DNA from: Pullichristensenella excrementipullorum
Lineage (GTDB): Bacteria > Bacillota > Clostridia > Christensenellales > Aristaeellaceae
Assembly (NCBI GenBank): GCA_018713365.1
Contig: DVOU01000026.1
Span: 1-64,000, forward strand
Direction: 5' to 3'
Length of the DNA: 64,000 bases
Below are positions 18,383 to 25,622 of the stretch, one piece after another. The notes under the pieces are model-generated. The model ran no database searches and had not been told where the DNA came from. It saw nothing but the letters and a program-made list of their open reading frames with translations. Each line of letters starts with the position of its first letter. The first letter of the stretch is position 1. The position numbers were made by a program, and so were the translations under genes.

Positions 18383-19531
18383 TTACGCCTCCACGCGCAC
18401 AAAGGGCCGCGTCAACTCCTGCCCGGCGCGGCGCGCCTCGCTCTCCGGCTCGCCCAGCGCCCACAGGTCGGTAAAGCGCTGTTCGGCCTCAAAGCAGGTG
18501 TCCCCGCGCAGGCGCGTGGCGTCGGAAACGATGGGCAGCGCCGCCCGCCGCGAAAGCTCCCGCAACACGCCCTCCGCCCCGGCGCGCACTCCCAAGAGCC
18601 GCGCGTAGGCGGGGCGTTGGCAGGCTGCGGCCACTTCCTTCGTCAGCCCCGCCGCCGCGTGCGCCATGGCCCGCACGATGCGCGCGCGCGTGTAGCGGCG
18701 CGACTTGACGCGCTCAATGACCTCCTCCAGCGAGCCGCTCTCCCGCGCCGCGCGCATGAGCAGCCCGTCCAGCCCCTCGCCCGCGTCCGGCAGGGAAAGC
18801 CCGCCCTGCCGCAGCCGGTAGAGGAACACCGCGTCCAGCGGCAGGCGCGGTTTTTCCGGCAACAGCGGCAGACACTCCGCCGGCACCGCCATGGAAACGT
18901 CTTCTCCGCCCGCCAGCGCCTTGCGCACCGCCGTGGCCGAACAGATGGGGGCGAGAAGCGCGCCGTGGTAGTCGCCCACGCGGGGAATGACCAGCGGCCT
19001 TGTCTCCGTCCCCCGCAGGCAGCGCAGGTATTCCACCGCCAGCGCCATGTTGGGCGCGTTCAATTCCTCCGCGGGCAGGCCGAGGTATTCCGCCACCGCC
19101 TCGCCGCGCGCCCGGGCGTGGCTCATGCCCGCCTCCAGCCGCGCGCGCACCCCTCTGGAAAGCGCCTCCGGCTCCGTCTCCCGCAGTTCGGCGAGCGTTT
19201 CCAGCAATTTAAGGTCCGCCGTCTCGCAGCCGAAGGAAAGGATGTCGCAGGAAAGCCCCGCCAGCACGCCCACGCCGCCGCGGGCGAAGAAGTCCGCCGT
19301 GCGCACGGCAAAGGGCGCAGGCAATTCAAACACGGCGTCCGCACCGCACAAAAGCGCCATGCGCGCGCGCGCCCATTTGGAGAGCATGGCCGGTTCTCCG
19401 CGCTGGGTGAAGCTGCCGCCCAGGCAGACGACCAGCCCCTCGCAGCCCGTGAGATACCGCGTTTCCCGCAAATGATGCAGATGCCCGTTGTGAAAGGGAT
19501 TGTATTCGGCGATGACGCCGGCGATGGTCAT
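18383..19531 (-). CDS. tmcAL: tRNA(Met) cytidine acetate ligase TmcAL
   Basis: 382 residues from the ATG at 19531, chosen for its GGAGGT site; upstream codons in frame lack one. The N-terminus MTIAGVIAEYNPFHNGHLHH is the HxGH-type nucleotidyltransferase signature, followed by GGSFTQRGEPAML. TmcAL (formerly YlbM) uses acetate and ATP to acetylate C34 of elongator tRNA-Met in Bacillus. Length fits. It is divergent from the thymidine kinase gene and has its own promoter. Confidence 0.92.
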   Translation of the reverse strand: MTIAGVIAEYNPFHNGHLHHLRETRYLTGCEGLVVCLGGSFTQRGEPAMLSKWARARMALLCGADAVFELPAPFAVRTADFFARGGVGVLAGLSCDILSFGCETADLKLLETLAELRETEPEALSRGVRARLEAGMSHARARGEAVAEYLGLPAEELNAPNMALAVEYLRCLRGTETRPLVIPRVGDYHGALLAPICSATAVRKALAGGEDVSMAVPAECLPLLPEKPRLPLDAVFLYRLRQGGLSLPDAGEGLDGLLMRAARESGSLEEVIERVKSRRYTRARIVRAMAHAAAGLTKEVAAACQRPAYARLLGVRAGAEGVLRELSRRAALPIVSDATRLRGDTCFEAEQRFTDLWALGEPESEARRAGQELTRPFVRVEA

Positions 19532-19550
19532 TTTTTCCACCTCCGCCTCT

Positions 19551-19579
19551 ATTGTAACCGTTAAATCTGCCGCTGGCAA
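19551..19579 (-). promoter_or_regulatory. Promoter of tmcAL
   Basis: Minus strand: -35 TTGCCA (19574-19579), -10 TACAAT (19551-19556), spacing 17. Confidence 0.7.
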
Positions 19580-19668
19580 GCGGCGGGCAGGAATCTTCCC
19601 CTCTTTTGTCGAATACAAGGCGGAAACCGTTTCCCGGTCCGCCGGGCAAGCTGCCAAAGGGGATAAAC

Positions 19669-20658
19669 ATGGCCAAACTCTATTTCCGCTACGGAGCGAT
19701 GGGCTCCTCCAAGACCGCCAACGCCATCATGGTGCAGTACAACTACCGCGAGCGCGGCCAGAACGCGCTCCTTCTCAAGCCGCGCCTCGACAGCCGCGAT
19801 GGCGAAAAACTGGTCGGCTCGCGCTCGGGGCTGTGCGCGCCCTGTGAATTTGTCGAGGACCTTCCCGGCATCGACCTCAGCCTCTACGATTGCCTCATCG
19901 TCGATGAGGCGCAGTTCCTCACCAAGGCGCAGGTGGAGCAGCTCGTGGACATCGTGGACGGGCGCGGCATCCCCGTCATCTGCTACGGTCTGCGCGCCGA
20001 CTTTCAGGGCAACCTCTTTGAGGGCAGCCACTGGCTGTTGGCCTGGGCGGACACCATCGAGGAGATCAAGACCGTCTGCTGGTGCGGCCGCAAGGCCACC
20101 TGCAACGCCCGCGTGGCAAACGGCAAGGTGGTCAAGGCCGGGGAACAGATCGTCCTTGGCGGCAACGAAAGCTACGTCGCCCTCTGCCGCAAGCACTGGA
20201 AGAACGGCGAACTGGCCCCGGAGGAGATCCGCCGCATCGCCGCCGGCAAGCGCGAATACCTGCCGCTTTTGCTCGACGCCGACCCCAGTGAGGCGATGAT
20301 CGACCGCTATCTGGACGCGGGCGACATGTACGTGCTGTTCGCCCATGGCCGCGCCGTGGCCGAGGCCGTCATCACCCGCCGCGAGGACGGCTGCGAACTG
20401 AAAAACCTCGCCACGGAAAAGGACGCGCGTGGAAAAGGCTACGCCACGCGCCTGCTCATGCACCTGTTCCGCCTGCTGGCCGCGGAGCATGAGCGCATGT
20501 ACGTCGGCACCTGCGAGGACCTTCTGCCCTTCTATGAAAAACTGGGCTTTGAATACGCCTGGACCGCGCCGCACTTCTTCCGCGACAACTACCCCGGCGT
20601 GACCTTTGAAGAAGGCGAATTGGACGACATGACCTATCTTGTGAGGACGCTGCGATGA
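19669..20658 (+). CDS. tdk: Thymidine kinase fused to a GNAT acetyltransferase domain
   Basis: 329 residues in one uninterrupted frame; start at ATG 19669 behind AAAGGGG. Residues 1 to about 185 are a complete type II thymidine kinase: P-loop GAMGSSKT (9-16), IVDEAQFL (about 76-83), zinc cysteines 136, 138, 144 and 172 and the lasso GGNESYVALC. Residues about 195-329 form a GNAT domain with LKNLATEKDARGKGYATRLL (acetyl-CoA loop) and EDLLPFYEKLGF. Normal thymidine kinases of this type are about 190-200 residues, so the second half is an added domain. The first half should phosphorylate thymidine in salvage; the acetyl acceptor is unknown. It overlaps gtrA by four bases. Confidence 0.9.
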   Translation: MAKLYFRYGAMGSSKTANAIMVQYNYRERGQNALLLKPRLDSRDGEKLVGSRSGLCAPCEFVEDLPGIDLSLYDCLIVDEAQFLTKAQVEQLVDIVDGRGIPVICYGLRADFQGNLFEGSHWLLAWADTIEEIKTVCWCGRKATCNARVANGKVVKAGEQIVLGGNESYVALCRKHWKNGELAPEEIRRIAAGKREYLPLLLDADPSEAMIDRYLDAGDMYVLFAHGRAVAEAVITRREDGCELKNLATEKDARGKGYATRLLMHLFRLLAAEHERMYVGTCEDLLPFYEKLGFEYAWTAPHFFRDNYPGVTFEEGELDDMTYLVRTLR

Positions 20659-21119
20659 TCAAAAAGCTCTGGAACAACGAGCGCCTGCGGGAGATCTTCC
20701 TTTACTGCCTCGTGGGCGGGCTGACCACGGTGGTCAACTACGTGGTCTACTTCCTCTTTACCCGTCTGGTGGGCGGGGAGGGGAGCAGCCCCGGCCTTGC
20801 CGCGCTGATCATGGACGACAGTTTCCAGAACGTGGGCCTGATCGTCGCCGGCACGCTGGTTGCCTGGCTGGCGGCGGTGGCCTTCGCCTTTTACCCCAAC
20901 AAGCGCTGGGTGTTCAAAAGCAAAGGCGGCAATGTCAGGCGCGAACTTGCCCAGTTCCTCTCCGCGCGCGTTCTCTCTCTGGTCATGGACGTTTTGCTCA
21001 TGCTGCTCTTCGTGGGCGCGTGGCGCATGAACGACATGCTCGCCAAGCTCATCGTGCAGGTGGTCGTCATCGCCGCCAACTACTTCGCCAGCAAGTTCTG
21101 GATCTTCAGGCGGCGCTGA
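20655..21119 (+). CDS. GtrA-family membrane protein
   Basis: 154 residues with four predicted membrane helices (about 13-35, 58-82, 95-118, 125-147). The opening LREIFLYCLVGGLTTVVNYVVYF and the loop PNKRWVFKS are typical of GtrA/DPMS family proteins. These move lipid-linked sugars or take part in cell-surface polysaccharide modification. Its ATG overlaps the thymidine kinase-GNAT stop (ATGA). No glycosyltransferase is nearby to define the sugar. Confidence 0.88.
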   Translation: MIKKLWNNERLREIFLYCLVGGLTTVVNYVVYFLFTRLVGGEGSSPGLAALIMDDSFQNVGLIVAGTLVAWLAAVAFAFYPNKRWVFKSKGGNVRRELAQFLSARVLSLVMDVLLMLLFVGAWRMNDMLAKLIVQVVVIAANYFASKFWIFRRR

Positions 21120-21122
21120 AAA

Positions 21123-21160
21123 GGGGCGGCGTTTCCCCGCTGTGGTGGAAACGCCGCCCC
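21123..21160. terminator. Strong hairpin after gtrA
   Basis: Perfect 14-base arms GGGGCGGCGTTTCC/GGAAACGCCGCCCC with a 10-base loop between convergent genes. There is no clear T run on either side, so it may act as an RNA-stabilising or weak termination structure. Confidence 0.55.
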
Positions 21161-21185
21161 AGAGCGCTGATAAAGCCCGCAACCG
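21161..21185. repeat. Intergenic palindromic repeat, half copy C
   Basis: AGAGCGCTGATAAAGCCCGCAACCG matches the left arm of the repeats at 18.24 and 51.29 kb. The central stem and right arm are missing. It ends four bases before the stop codon of the repeat-protein gene. Confidence 0.65.
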
Positions 21186-21188
21186 CTT

Positions 21189-22013
21189 TCAGACCGCGTC
21201 GCCCCCGAGCGTATAGGCGATGACGGCCAGCAGCTCCACGCAGCGGTAGGAACCGTTGACGGTCTGCTGCGGCGCGCTTTCGCAGGCGGCCTCGTTGGCG
21301 GAAAAGCGCTCGAGCGTGCCGGAGATGACGTCCGAATAAAGTCCGGCTGTATCCAACTCATAAGCGATGATGGCCAAAAGCTCCACGCAGCGATAGGAGC
21401 CGTTGGCGCTCTGCTGGGGCGCGCTCTCGCAGCGCGCGTCGTTCTGGGAGAGCAGATCCAGCGTGTCGCCCACCAGAGAGCCGTAGAGACCGCTGGTATC
21501 CAGTTCGTAGGCGATGATGGCCAGCAGCTCCGCGCAGCGGTAAAAGCCGTTGGCGCTCTGCTGGGGCGCGCTCTCGCAGCGCGCGTCGTTCTGGGAAAGC
21601 AGCTCCAGCGTGTCGTCCACGAGAGGACCGTAGACGCCGCTGGTATCCAATTCATAAGCGATGATGGCCAGCAGCTCCGCGCAGCGGTAGATGCCGTTGG
21701 CGCTCTGTTGGGGCGCGCTCTCGCAGCGCGCGTCGTTGCTGGCGAAGGTATCCAGCACGTCGCCAATGAGGTCTCCATACGCGCCCTCATCGTCCAGCCT
21801 GTAGGCGATGATGGCCAGCAGTTCCACGCAGCGGTAGACGCCGTTGACGCTCTGCTGGGGCGCGCTCTCACAGCGCGCGTCGTTGCTGGCGAAGCGGTCA
21901 AGCACGTCCTCTACGAGGGAGCTATACGACTGCGCGTGGCCGGTGGTCAGCAATGTGAGCGCGAGCAGGATGGAAAGGGTCAGCGCCGCGAGGCGGCGAA
22001 AGCGGATGTTCAT
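21189..22013 (-). CDS. Secreted protein of five tandem 49-residue Cys-containing repeats (novel)
   Basis: 274 residues: a 29-residue signal peptide (MNIRFRRLAA start, hydrophobic core, cleavage likely after GHA) followed by exactly 5 x 49 residues. Each unit reads roughly Y-x2-LV-x-DxLDxxxxNDARCESAPQQSxNGxYRCxELLAIIAYELD. Two cysteines per unit (unit positions 19 and 33) give ten in all, suggesting one disulfide per repeat. Two helices joined by the conserved CESAPQQSxNGxYRC loop are likely. Units 2-4 are nearly identical; the last is most diverged. A strong housekeeping promoter and AAGGAGG site imply good expression. I do not recognise the family; an extracellular binding or structural role is only a guess. 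Confidence 0.9.
   Translation of the reverse strand: MNIRFRRLAALTLSILLALTLLTTGHAQSYSSLVEDVLDRFASNDARCESAPQQSVNGVYRCVELLAIIAYRLDDEGAYGDLIGDVLDTFASNDARCESAPQQSANGIYRCAELLAIIAYELDTSGVYGPLVDDTLELLSQNDARCESAPQQSANGFYRCAELLAIIAYELDTSGLYGSLVGDTLDLLSQNDARCESAPQQSANGSYRCVELLAIIAYELDTAGLYSDVISGTLERFSANEAACESAPQQTVNGSYRCVELLAVIAYTLGGDAV
21192..21926 (-). repeat. Five 147-bp tandem coding repeats
   Basis: The repeat region is exactly 735 bases, five units of 147, without insertions or deletions. The most conserved DNA encodes CESAPQQS and YRC-ELLAIIAY. Such repeats can expand or contract by recombination. Confidence 0.9.
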
Positions 22014-22059
22014 GGATGGCCTCCTTTGTATCCAAGCGTGTTTTCAAGCCCTCAACATG

Positions 22060-22088
22060 ATTATAAAGAATGTGGCGAAATATGTCAA
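22060..22088 (-). promoter_or_regulatory. Consensus promoter of the repeat-protein gene
   Basis: Minus strand: -35 TTGACA (22083-22088) and -10 TATAAT (22060-22065), spacing 17, both perfect matches; about 46 bases before the ATG. Confidence 0.88.
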
Positions 22089-22138
22089 TACGAAAAAGCC
22101 GGCATCTAAAGAAAGTATAAAGGAACTTTGCGCGCATA

Positions 22139-22168
22139 TTGACACGCTTCCGCCCGGTATGTTATACT
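22139..22168 (+). promoter_or_regulatory. Promoter of the oadB-like gene
   Basis: -35 TTGACA (22139-22144) and -10 TATACT (22163-22168), spacing 18. It leaves a leader of roughly 110 bases before the coding start. Confidence 0.78.
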
Positions 22169-22213
22169 CATTTTTATAAAGGGAAGTCTTGGCTCCGGCA
22201 AAAACGCGCCGGA

Positions 22214-22251
22214 GGCGGCGGTCACAGTGGCACGGCCACAGGCCGCCTTTT
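22214..22251 (+). terminator. Terminator-like hairpin in the oadB leader (possible attenuator)
   Basis: Outer arms GGCGGC (22214-22219) and GCCGCC (22242-22247) enclose an inner stem GTGGC-ACG-GCCAC (22227-22239), followed by TTTT. It lies between promoter and start codon, so premature termination could control the pump genes. No known riboswitch sequence is recognised. Confidence 0.5.
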
Positions 22252-22284
22252 GCAAGCGCCCGAAAAACACCAAGGGGGATGTCT

Positions 22285-23391
22285 ATGGACTGGCTGGACT
22301 GGCTGCTTGAAAACATTCAGGGCATCACGTGGCAGATGGCGGTCATGTGGGTGATCGGCGGCGCGCTGATCTACTGCGCCATCAAAAAGGAAATGGAGCC
22401 GACGCTGCTCCTGCCCATGGGTCTGGGCGCGATCCTCGTGAACCTGCCCTTGGACGGCGCGCTCAAGGAGCTGCAGATCCTCTACGACGCGGGCATCGTT
22501 ACCGAGCTTTTCCCGCTGTTGCTCTTCATCGGCATCGGCGCGATGATCGACTTTGGCCCGCTGCTTTCCAACCCCAAGATGATCCTCTGCGGCGCGGCGG
22601 CGCAGTTTGGCATCTTCTTTACGCTGTCGCTGGCGCGCCTGCTGGGCTTTACTTTGCAGGACGCGGCCTCCATCGCCATCATCGGCGCGGCGGACGGCCC
22701 GACCTCCATTTTCGTGGCGCAGCACTTTGGCACGCAGTACATCGGCGCCATCATCGTGGCGGCCTATTCCTACATGGCGCTGGTGCCCATGGTGCAGCCG
22801 CCCTGCATCCGCCTGGTCACCACCAAGAAAGAGCGCATGATGAAGATGGAATACAACCCCGCCAACATCTCGCGCACCACGCGCATCCTCTTCCCCATCT
22901 TCGTCACCTTCATCGCCGGCATCGCCGCCCCCAAGAGCGTGGCGCTGGTCGGTTTCCTGATGTTCGGCAACCTCCTGCGCGAGTGCCTGGTGCTTGATTC
23001 GCTCTCCGAGACGGCGCAGAAGGTGCTGGCCAACCTCATCTCGCTGCTGCTGGGCCTGTCCGTGGCCCCGGTGATGGTGTGGTCGAAGTTCCTCAAAATC
23101 AACACCATCGTCATCCTTGCCCTGGGCCTGGTGGCCTTCTGCTTCGACACCATTGGCGGTGTGTTCTTCGTCAAGTTCCTCAACCTCTTCCTCAAGAAGA
23201 AGATCAACCCCATGGTCGGCGCGGCGGGCATCTCCGCCTTCCCGATGTCCTCCCGCGTGGTCCATAAGATGGGCCTCAAGGAAGACCCGCAGAACTTCCT
23301 GCTCATGCACGCGGCGGGCGCCAACGTGGCCGGGCAGATCGCCTCGGTCATCGCCGGCGGCATGATCATTTCCCTCATCCCCACGCTTTAA
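22285..23391 (+). CDS. oadB: Sodium ion-translocating decarboxylase beta subunit (OadB/GcdB family)
   Basis: 368 residues; start chosen at ATG 22285, seven bases after AAGGGGG (an ATG two codons earlier is too close). Around ten membrane helices and the signatures AADGPTSIFVAQHF, FGNLLRECLV and AAGISAFPMSSRVVH, including the conserved Asp and Ser/Asn residues of the Na+ path, identify the beta subunit. It couples decarboxylation of a carboxybiotin carrier to Na+ export. A gamma-like gene follows, but no alpha subunit or biotin carrier is nearby, so the substrate (oxaloacetate, glutaconyl-CoA or methylmalonyl-CoA) cannot be told. Confidence 0.9.
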   Translation: MDWLDWLLENIQGITWQMAVMWVIGGALIYCAIKKEMEPTLLLPMGLGAILVNLPLDGALKELQILYDAGIVTELFPLLLFIGIGAMIDFGPLLSNPKMILCGAAAQFGIFFTLSLARLLGFTLQDAASIAIIGAADGPTSIFVAQHFGTQYIGAIIVAAYSYMALVPMVQPPCIRLVTTKKERMMKMEYNPANISRTTRILFPIFVTFIAGIAAPKSVALVGFLMFGNLLRECLVLDSLSETAQKVLANLISLLLGLSVAPVMVWSKFLKINTIVILALGLVAFCFDTIGGVFFVKFLNLFLKKKINPMVGAAGISAFPMSSRVVHKMGLKEDPQNFLLMHAAGANVAGQIASVIAGGMIISLIPTL

Positions 23392-23409
23392 GCAGAAGGA
23401 GGTACGCAT

Positions 23410-23727
23410 ATGCCTACGGTTGAAGAACAGGCCCTCGTGGCTTCGGAAGAAATGCTGCTCACCGAGGAGCAGGAGTTGCTGGATTCCCTCGCGGAACAGG
23501 TTGCGGAACACGACGAATACCTCCGCTCCATCGGCATGGGCGAGGAGGAAGCGGACCCGTCCGACGCGCATGTAGATATCCACATCGACGGCGCGGCCTT
23601 CGTGGATTCCCTTGGCTATATGCTCAAGGGCATGGTCGGCATCTTCCTGGTCATCGCCATCATCATGGCCGTCATCATGACCCTCAACAAGGTGACGGGC
23701 AAGGAAAAGAAGAAAAAGGAAGCGTAA
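23410..23727 (+). CDS. OadG-like small membrane subunit
   Basis: 105 residues. The N-terminal 60 are acidic and Glu-rich (EEQALVASEEMLLTEEQELL); one membrane helix LKGMVGIFLVIAIIMAVIMTL lies at about 73-93; the tail is very basic (GKEKKKKEA). OadG subunits have one membrane helix next to a charged tail and hold the pump complex together. Here the helix is near the C-terminus rather than the N-terminus, which is unusual. Eighteen bases after oadB with AAGGAGG, so co-transcribed. Assignment rests mostly on context. Confidence 0.6.
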   Translation: MPTVEEQALVASEEMLLTEEQELLDSLAEQVAEHDEYLRSIGMGEEEADPSDAHVDIHIDGAAFVDSLGYMLKGMVGIFLVIAIIMAVIMTLNKVTGKEKKKKEA

Positions 23728-23742
23728 GGAAACGCGACGCGG

Positions 23743-23775
23743 CCCGTGGGACGAAATGCCCACGGGTCGTTTTTT
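23743..23775 (+). terminator. Terminator of the oadB-oadG unit
   Basis: CCCGTGGG/CCCACGGG stem followed by GTCG and six T. Confidence 0.85.
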
Positions 23776-23818
23776 CATCGCGCGGCGGGGGAACGTTCCT
23801 CCGCCGCGCGCTTTTGCG

Positions 23819-25540
23819 TCAGGCGATGCGCTCCGCCGAGAGCGTAACCGAGGCGTTGGCTGCGGTGTCGGCGATGTTGATCGCCGCGGAACTGGTCAGG
23901 CGCACCAGCGTATCCGCGCCCGCCACCAGCAGCGCCTGACCGCCAAAGGTGGCGCTCTGGCCCGCTCCGGCGCTCTTCACGGCGTGGACGACGCTGGAAA
24001 GCAGCGTCTGCTCGTTGGCCTGCAATCGCAGCACCGTGTCGATGGCGGCCTGCTCCGGCACGAACACCGTGTAGCGCAGAAGATACGTGCCCGCCTCGCG
24101 CAGCGTCAGCGCGTTCTGCGAAAGCGCGTAGTCCTCCGCCGGTTCTGCCAGCAGCGTGGAGAGCGTCAGCGCGCCATCAGTTGCATCGTTGCGCAGTGAG
24201 CCGAGCTGATAGGCCAGCGCCGCCGTGCCCTTGCCAGCCGGGCCGGCCGGGCCGGTGGGACCTGCGGGGAGCACGAAGTCCAAAAGCCCCTGCCGCTCGT
24301 CGCCCGCGTCCCGCACACTGGGCGCGCCGTCCGGGCCGGTGATGCTGATGGAGCGCACAGCCAGACTGCGGCCGGAAAGGCCCATCGCGCCCGCTGGCCC
24401 GGTCGGCCCGGTGGGACCCGTGGGGCCGGTCGGCCCTTCATCGCCCTGCAGGCCCTGTGTGCCAGCGGTGCCCTGCGGCCCGGTGGGACCCGTGGGGCCG
24501 GTTGGTCCCGTGGGGCCTTCGTCGCCCTGCGCGCCTGCCGAACCCGCTGGTCCTTCAGATCCGGCCGGCCCGGTCGGCCCAGTGGGTCCTGTTGGCCCGG
24601 TCGGCCCTTCTGCGCCGGCAACGCCCTGTGCGCCGGCAGGACCCGTGGGGCCGGTAGGACCCTCGTCGCCCTGCGCGCCCTGTGTGCCGGCAGTGCCCTG
24701 CGGCCCGGTCGGTCCTGTGGGGCCGGTGGGGCCCGTGGGGCCCGTGGGGCCGGTGGGTCCCTCGTCGCCCTGTGCGCCGGTCGGCCCGGTCGGTCCTGCG
24801 CTGCCCTGTGCGCCAGCAGGGCCGGTCGGCCCGGTGGGACCCGTCGGTCCATCGGAAGGGCCAGTGGGTCCCGTGGCTCCTGTGGGGCCGGTCGGCCCTT
24901 CTGCACCCGCTGCGCCGGTCGGCCCGGTGGGTCCGGCGACGCCGGAAGGCCCTGTCGCACCGGTCGGCCCGGTGGGTCCGGCGACGCCGGTCATGCCTGC
25001 GGGGCCGGTCGGTCCAATCATGCCAGACGGCCCGGTCGCGCCCATGACGCCCTGCGCGCCGGTGGGGCCAGTCAGGCCGATGGGGCCGGTCGGCCCGGTC
25101 GCGCCCGTGGGGCCCATGACGGTGACGAGATTGTAGTCCGCGGAGGAGCCGGGCGTGCCCGTGGGGTCGTTGATGTCGGCCTGATAGAGGCTGCCATCGT
25201 AAAACACCAGATCGCCCATCCTGTAAGAAGCCCCGGCGGCAAAGGGCTGCAGCGTTTCCAGACCCTCGCCCTGCGCGCCGGTCGGGCCGGTGGCGCCGGT
25301 GGGGCCCGTCGCGCCCGTCAAACCGACGGCGCCCTGCGCGCCCGCGGGGCCGGTGGGGCCAGTCGGGCCAGTCGGGCCGGTGGGGCCGGTCGCGCCGGGG
25401 CCGGTGGGGCCGGAAGGGCCGGAAGGCCCGCAGCAGCAACAGCCATAGGGGATGGGGCGGCAGCTGGATTGACAGCAGCGGCCCGCCGCGCGTAGACCGC
25501 CGCCGGAAGATGTGTTATAATAATAGGAGTTGGGAAGCAT
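23819..25540 (-). CDS. Collagen-like, BclA-type surface protein
   Basis: 573 residues from ATG 25540 (six bases after AGGTG). Residues 1-30 include the Cys-rich segment CCQSSCRPIPYGCCCC. Gly-X-Y repeats dominated by GPTGPTG and GAQG follow, interrupted once (about residues 85-135) by a non-collagen module, SYRMGDLVFYDGSLYQADI, that resembles small chitin/carbohydrate-binding folds. The last 135 residues are a non-repetitive beta-rich domain like the trimeric C-terminal domain of BclA exosporium proteins (TYLLRYTVFVPE; ANASVTLSAERIA). No signal peptide, as for spore-surface proteins assembled from the mother cell. Probable exosporium filament protein. The repeats may misassemble. Confidence 0.85.
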   Translation of the reverse strand: MLPNSYYYNTSSGGGLRAAGRCCQSSCRPIPYGCCCCGPSGPSGPTGPGATGPTGPTGPTGPTGPAGAQGAVGLTGATGPTGATGPTGAQGEGLETLQPFAAGASYRMGDLVFYDGSLYQADINDPTGTPGSSADYNLVTVMGPTGATGPTGPIGLTGPTGAQGVMGATGPSGMIGPTGPAGMTGVAGPTGPTGATGPSGVAGPTGPTGAAGAEGPTGPTGATGPTGPSDGPTGPTGPTGPAGAQGSAGPTGPTGAQGDEGPTGPTGPTGPTGPTGPTGPQGTAGTQGAQGDEGPTGPTGPAGAQGVAGAEGPTGPTGPTGPTGPAGSEGPAGSAGAQGDEGPTGPTGPTGPTGPQGTAGTQGLQGDEGPTGPTGPTGPTGPAGAMGLSGRSLAVRSISITGPDGAPSVRDAGDERQGLLDFVLPAGPTGPAGPAGKGTAALAYQLGSLRNDATDGALTLSTLLAEPAEDYALSQNALTLREAGTYLLRYTVFVPEQAAIDTVLRLQANEQTLLSSVVHAVKSAGAGQSATFGGQALLVAGADTLVRLTSSAAINIADTAANASVTLSAERIA

Positions 25541-25622
25541 CGACATCACCTCATCATCCTTGCTTCCCTGCATCGTATGCCGCCGCGTCGGGGGGAGTGC
25601 GGCGCGCCCTGGGGAGGAGATC

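Noticed and set aside
21192..21926. CRISPR or minisatellite reading of the 147-bp repeats
   Set aside because: Units are contiguous, in frame and encode a signal-peptide protein; there are no spacers.
24225..25136. Pro/Gly-rich open frame antisense to the collagen-like gene
   Set aside because: It mirrors the GPTGPTG coding repeats; the real product on the minus strand has proper terminal domains.
24373..25432. CRISPR-like repeat array
   Set aside because: The repetition is in-frame Gly-Pro-Thr coding sequence of varied length without uniform spacers.
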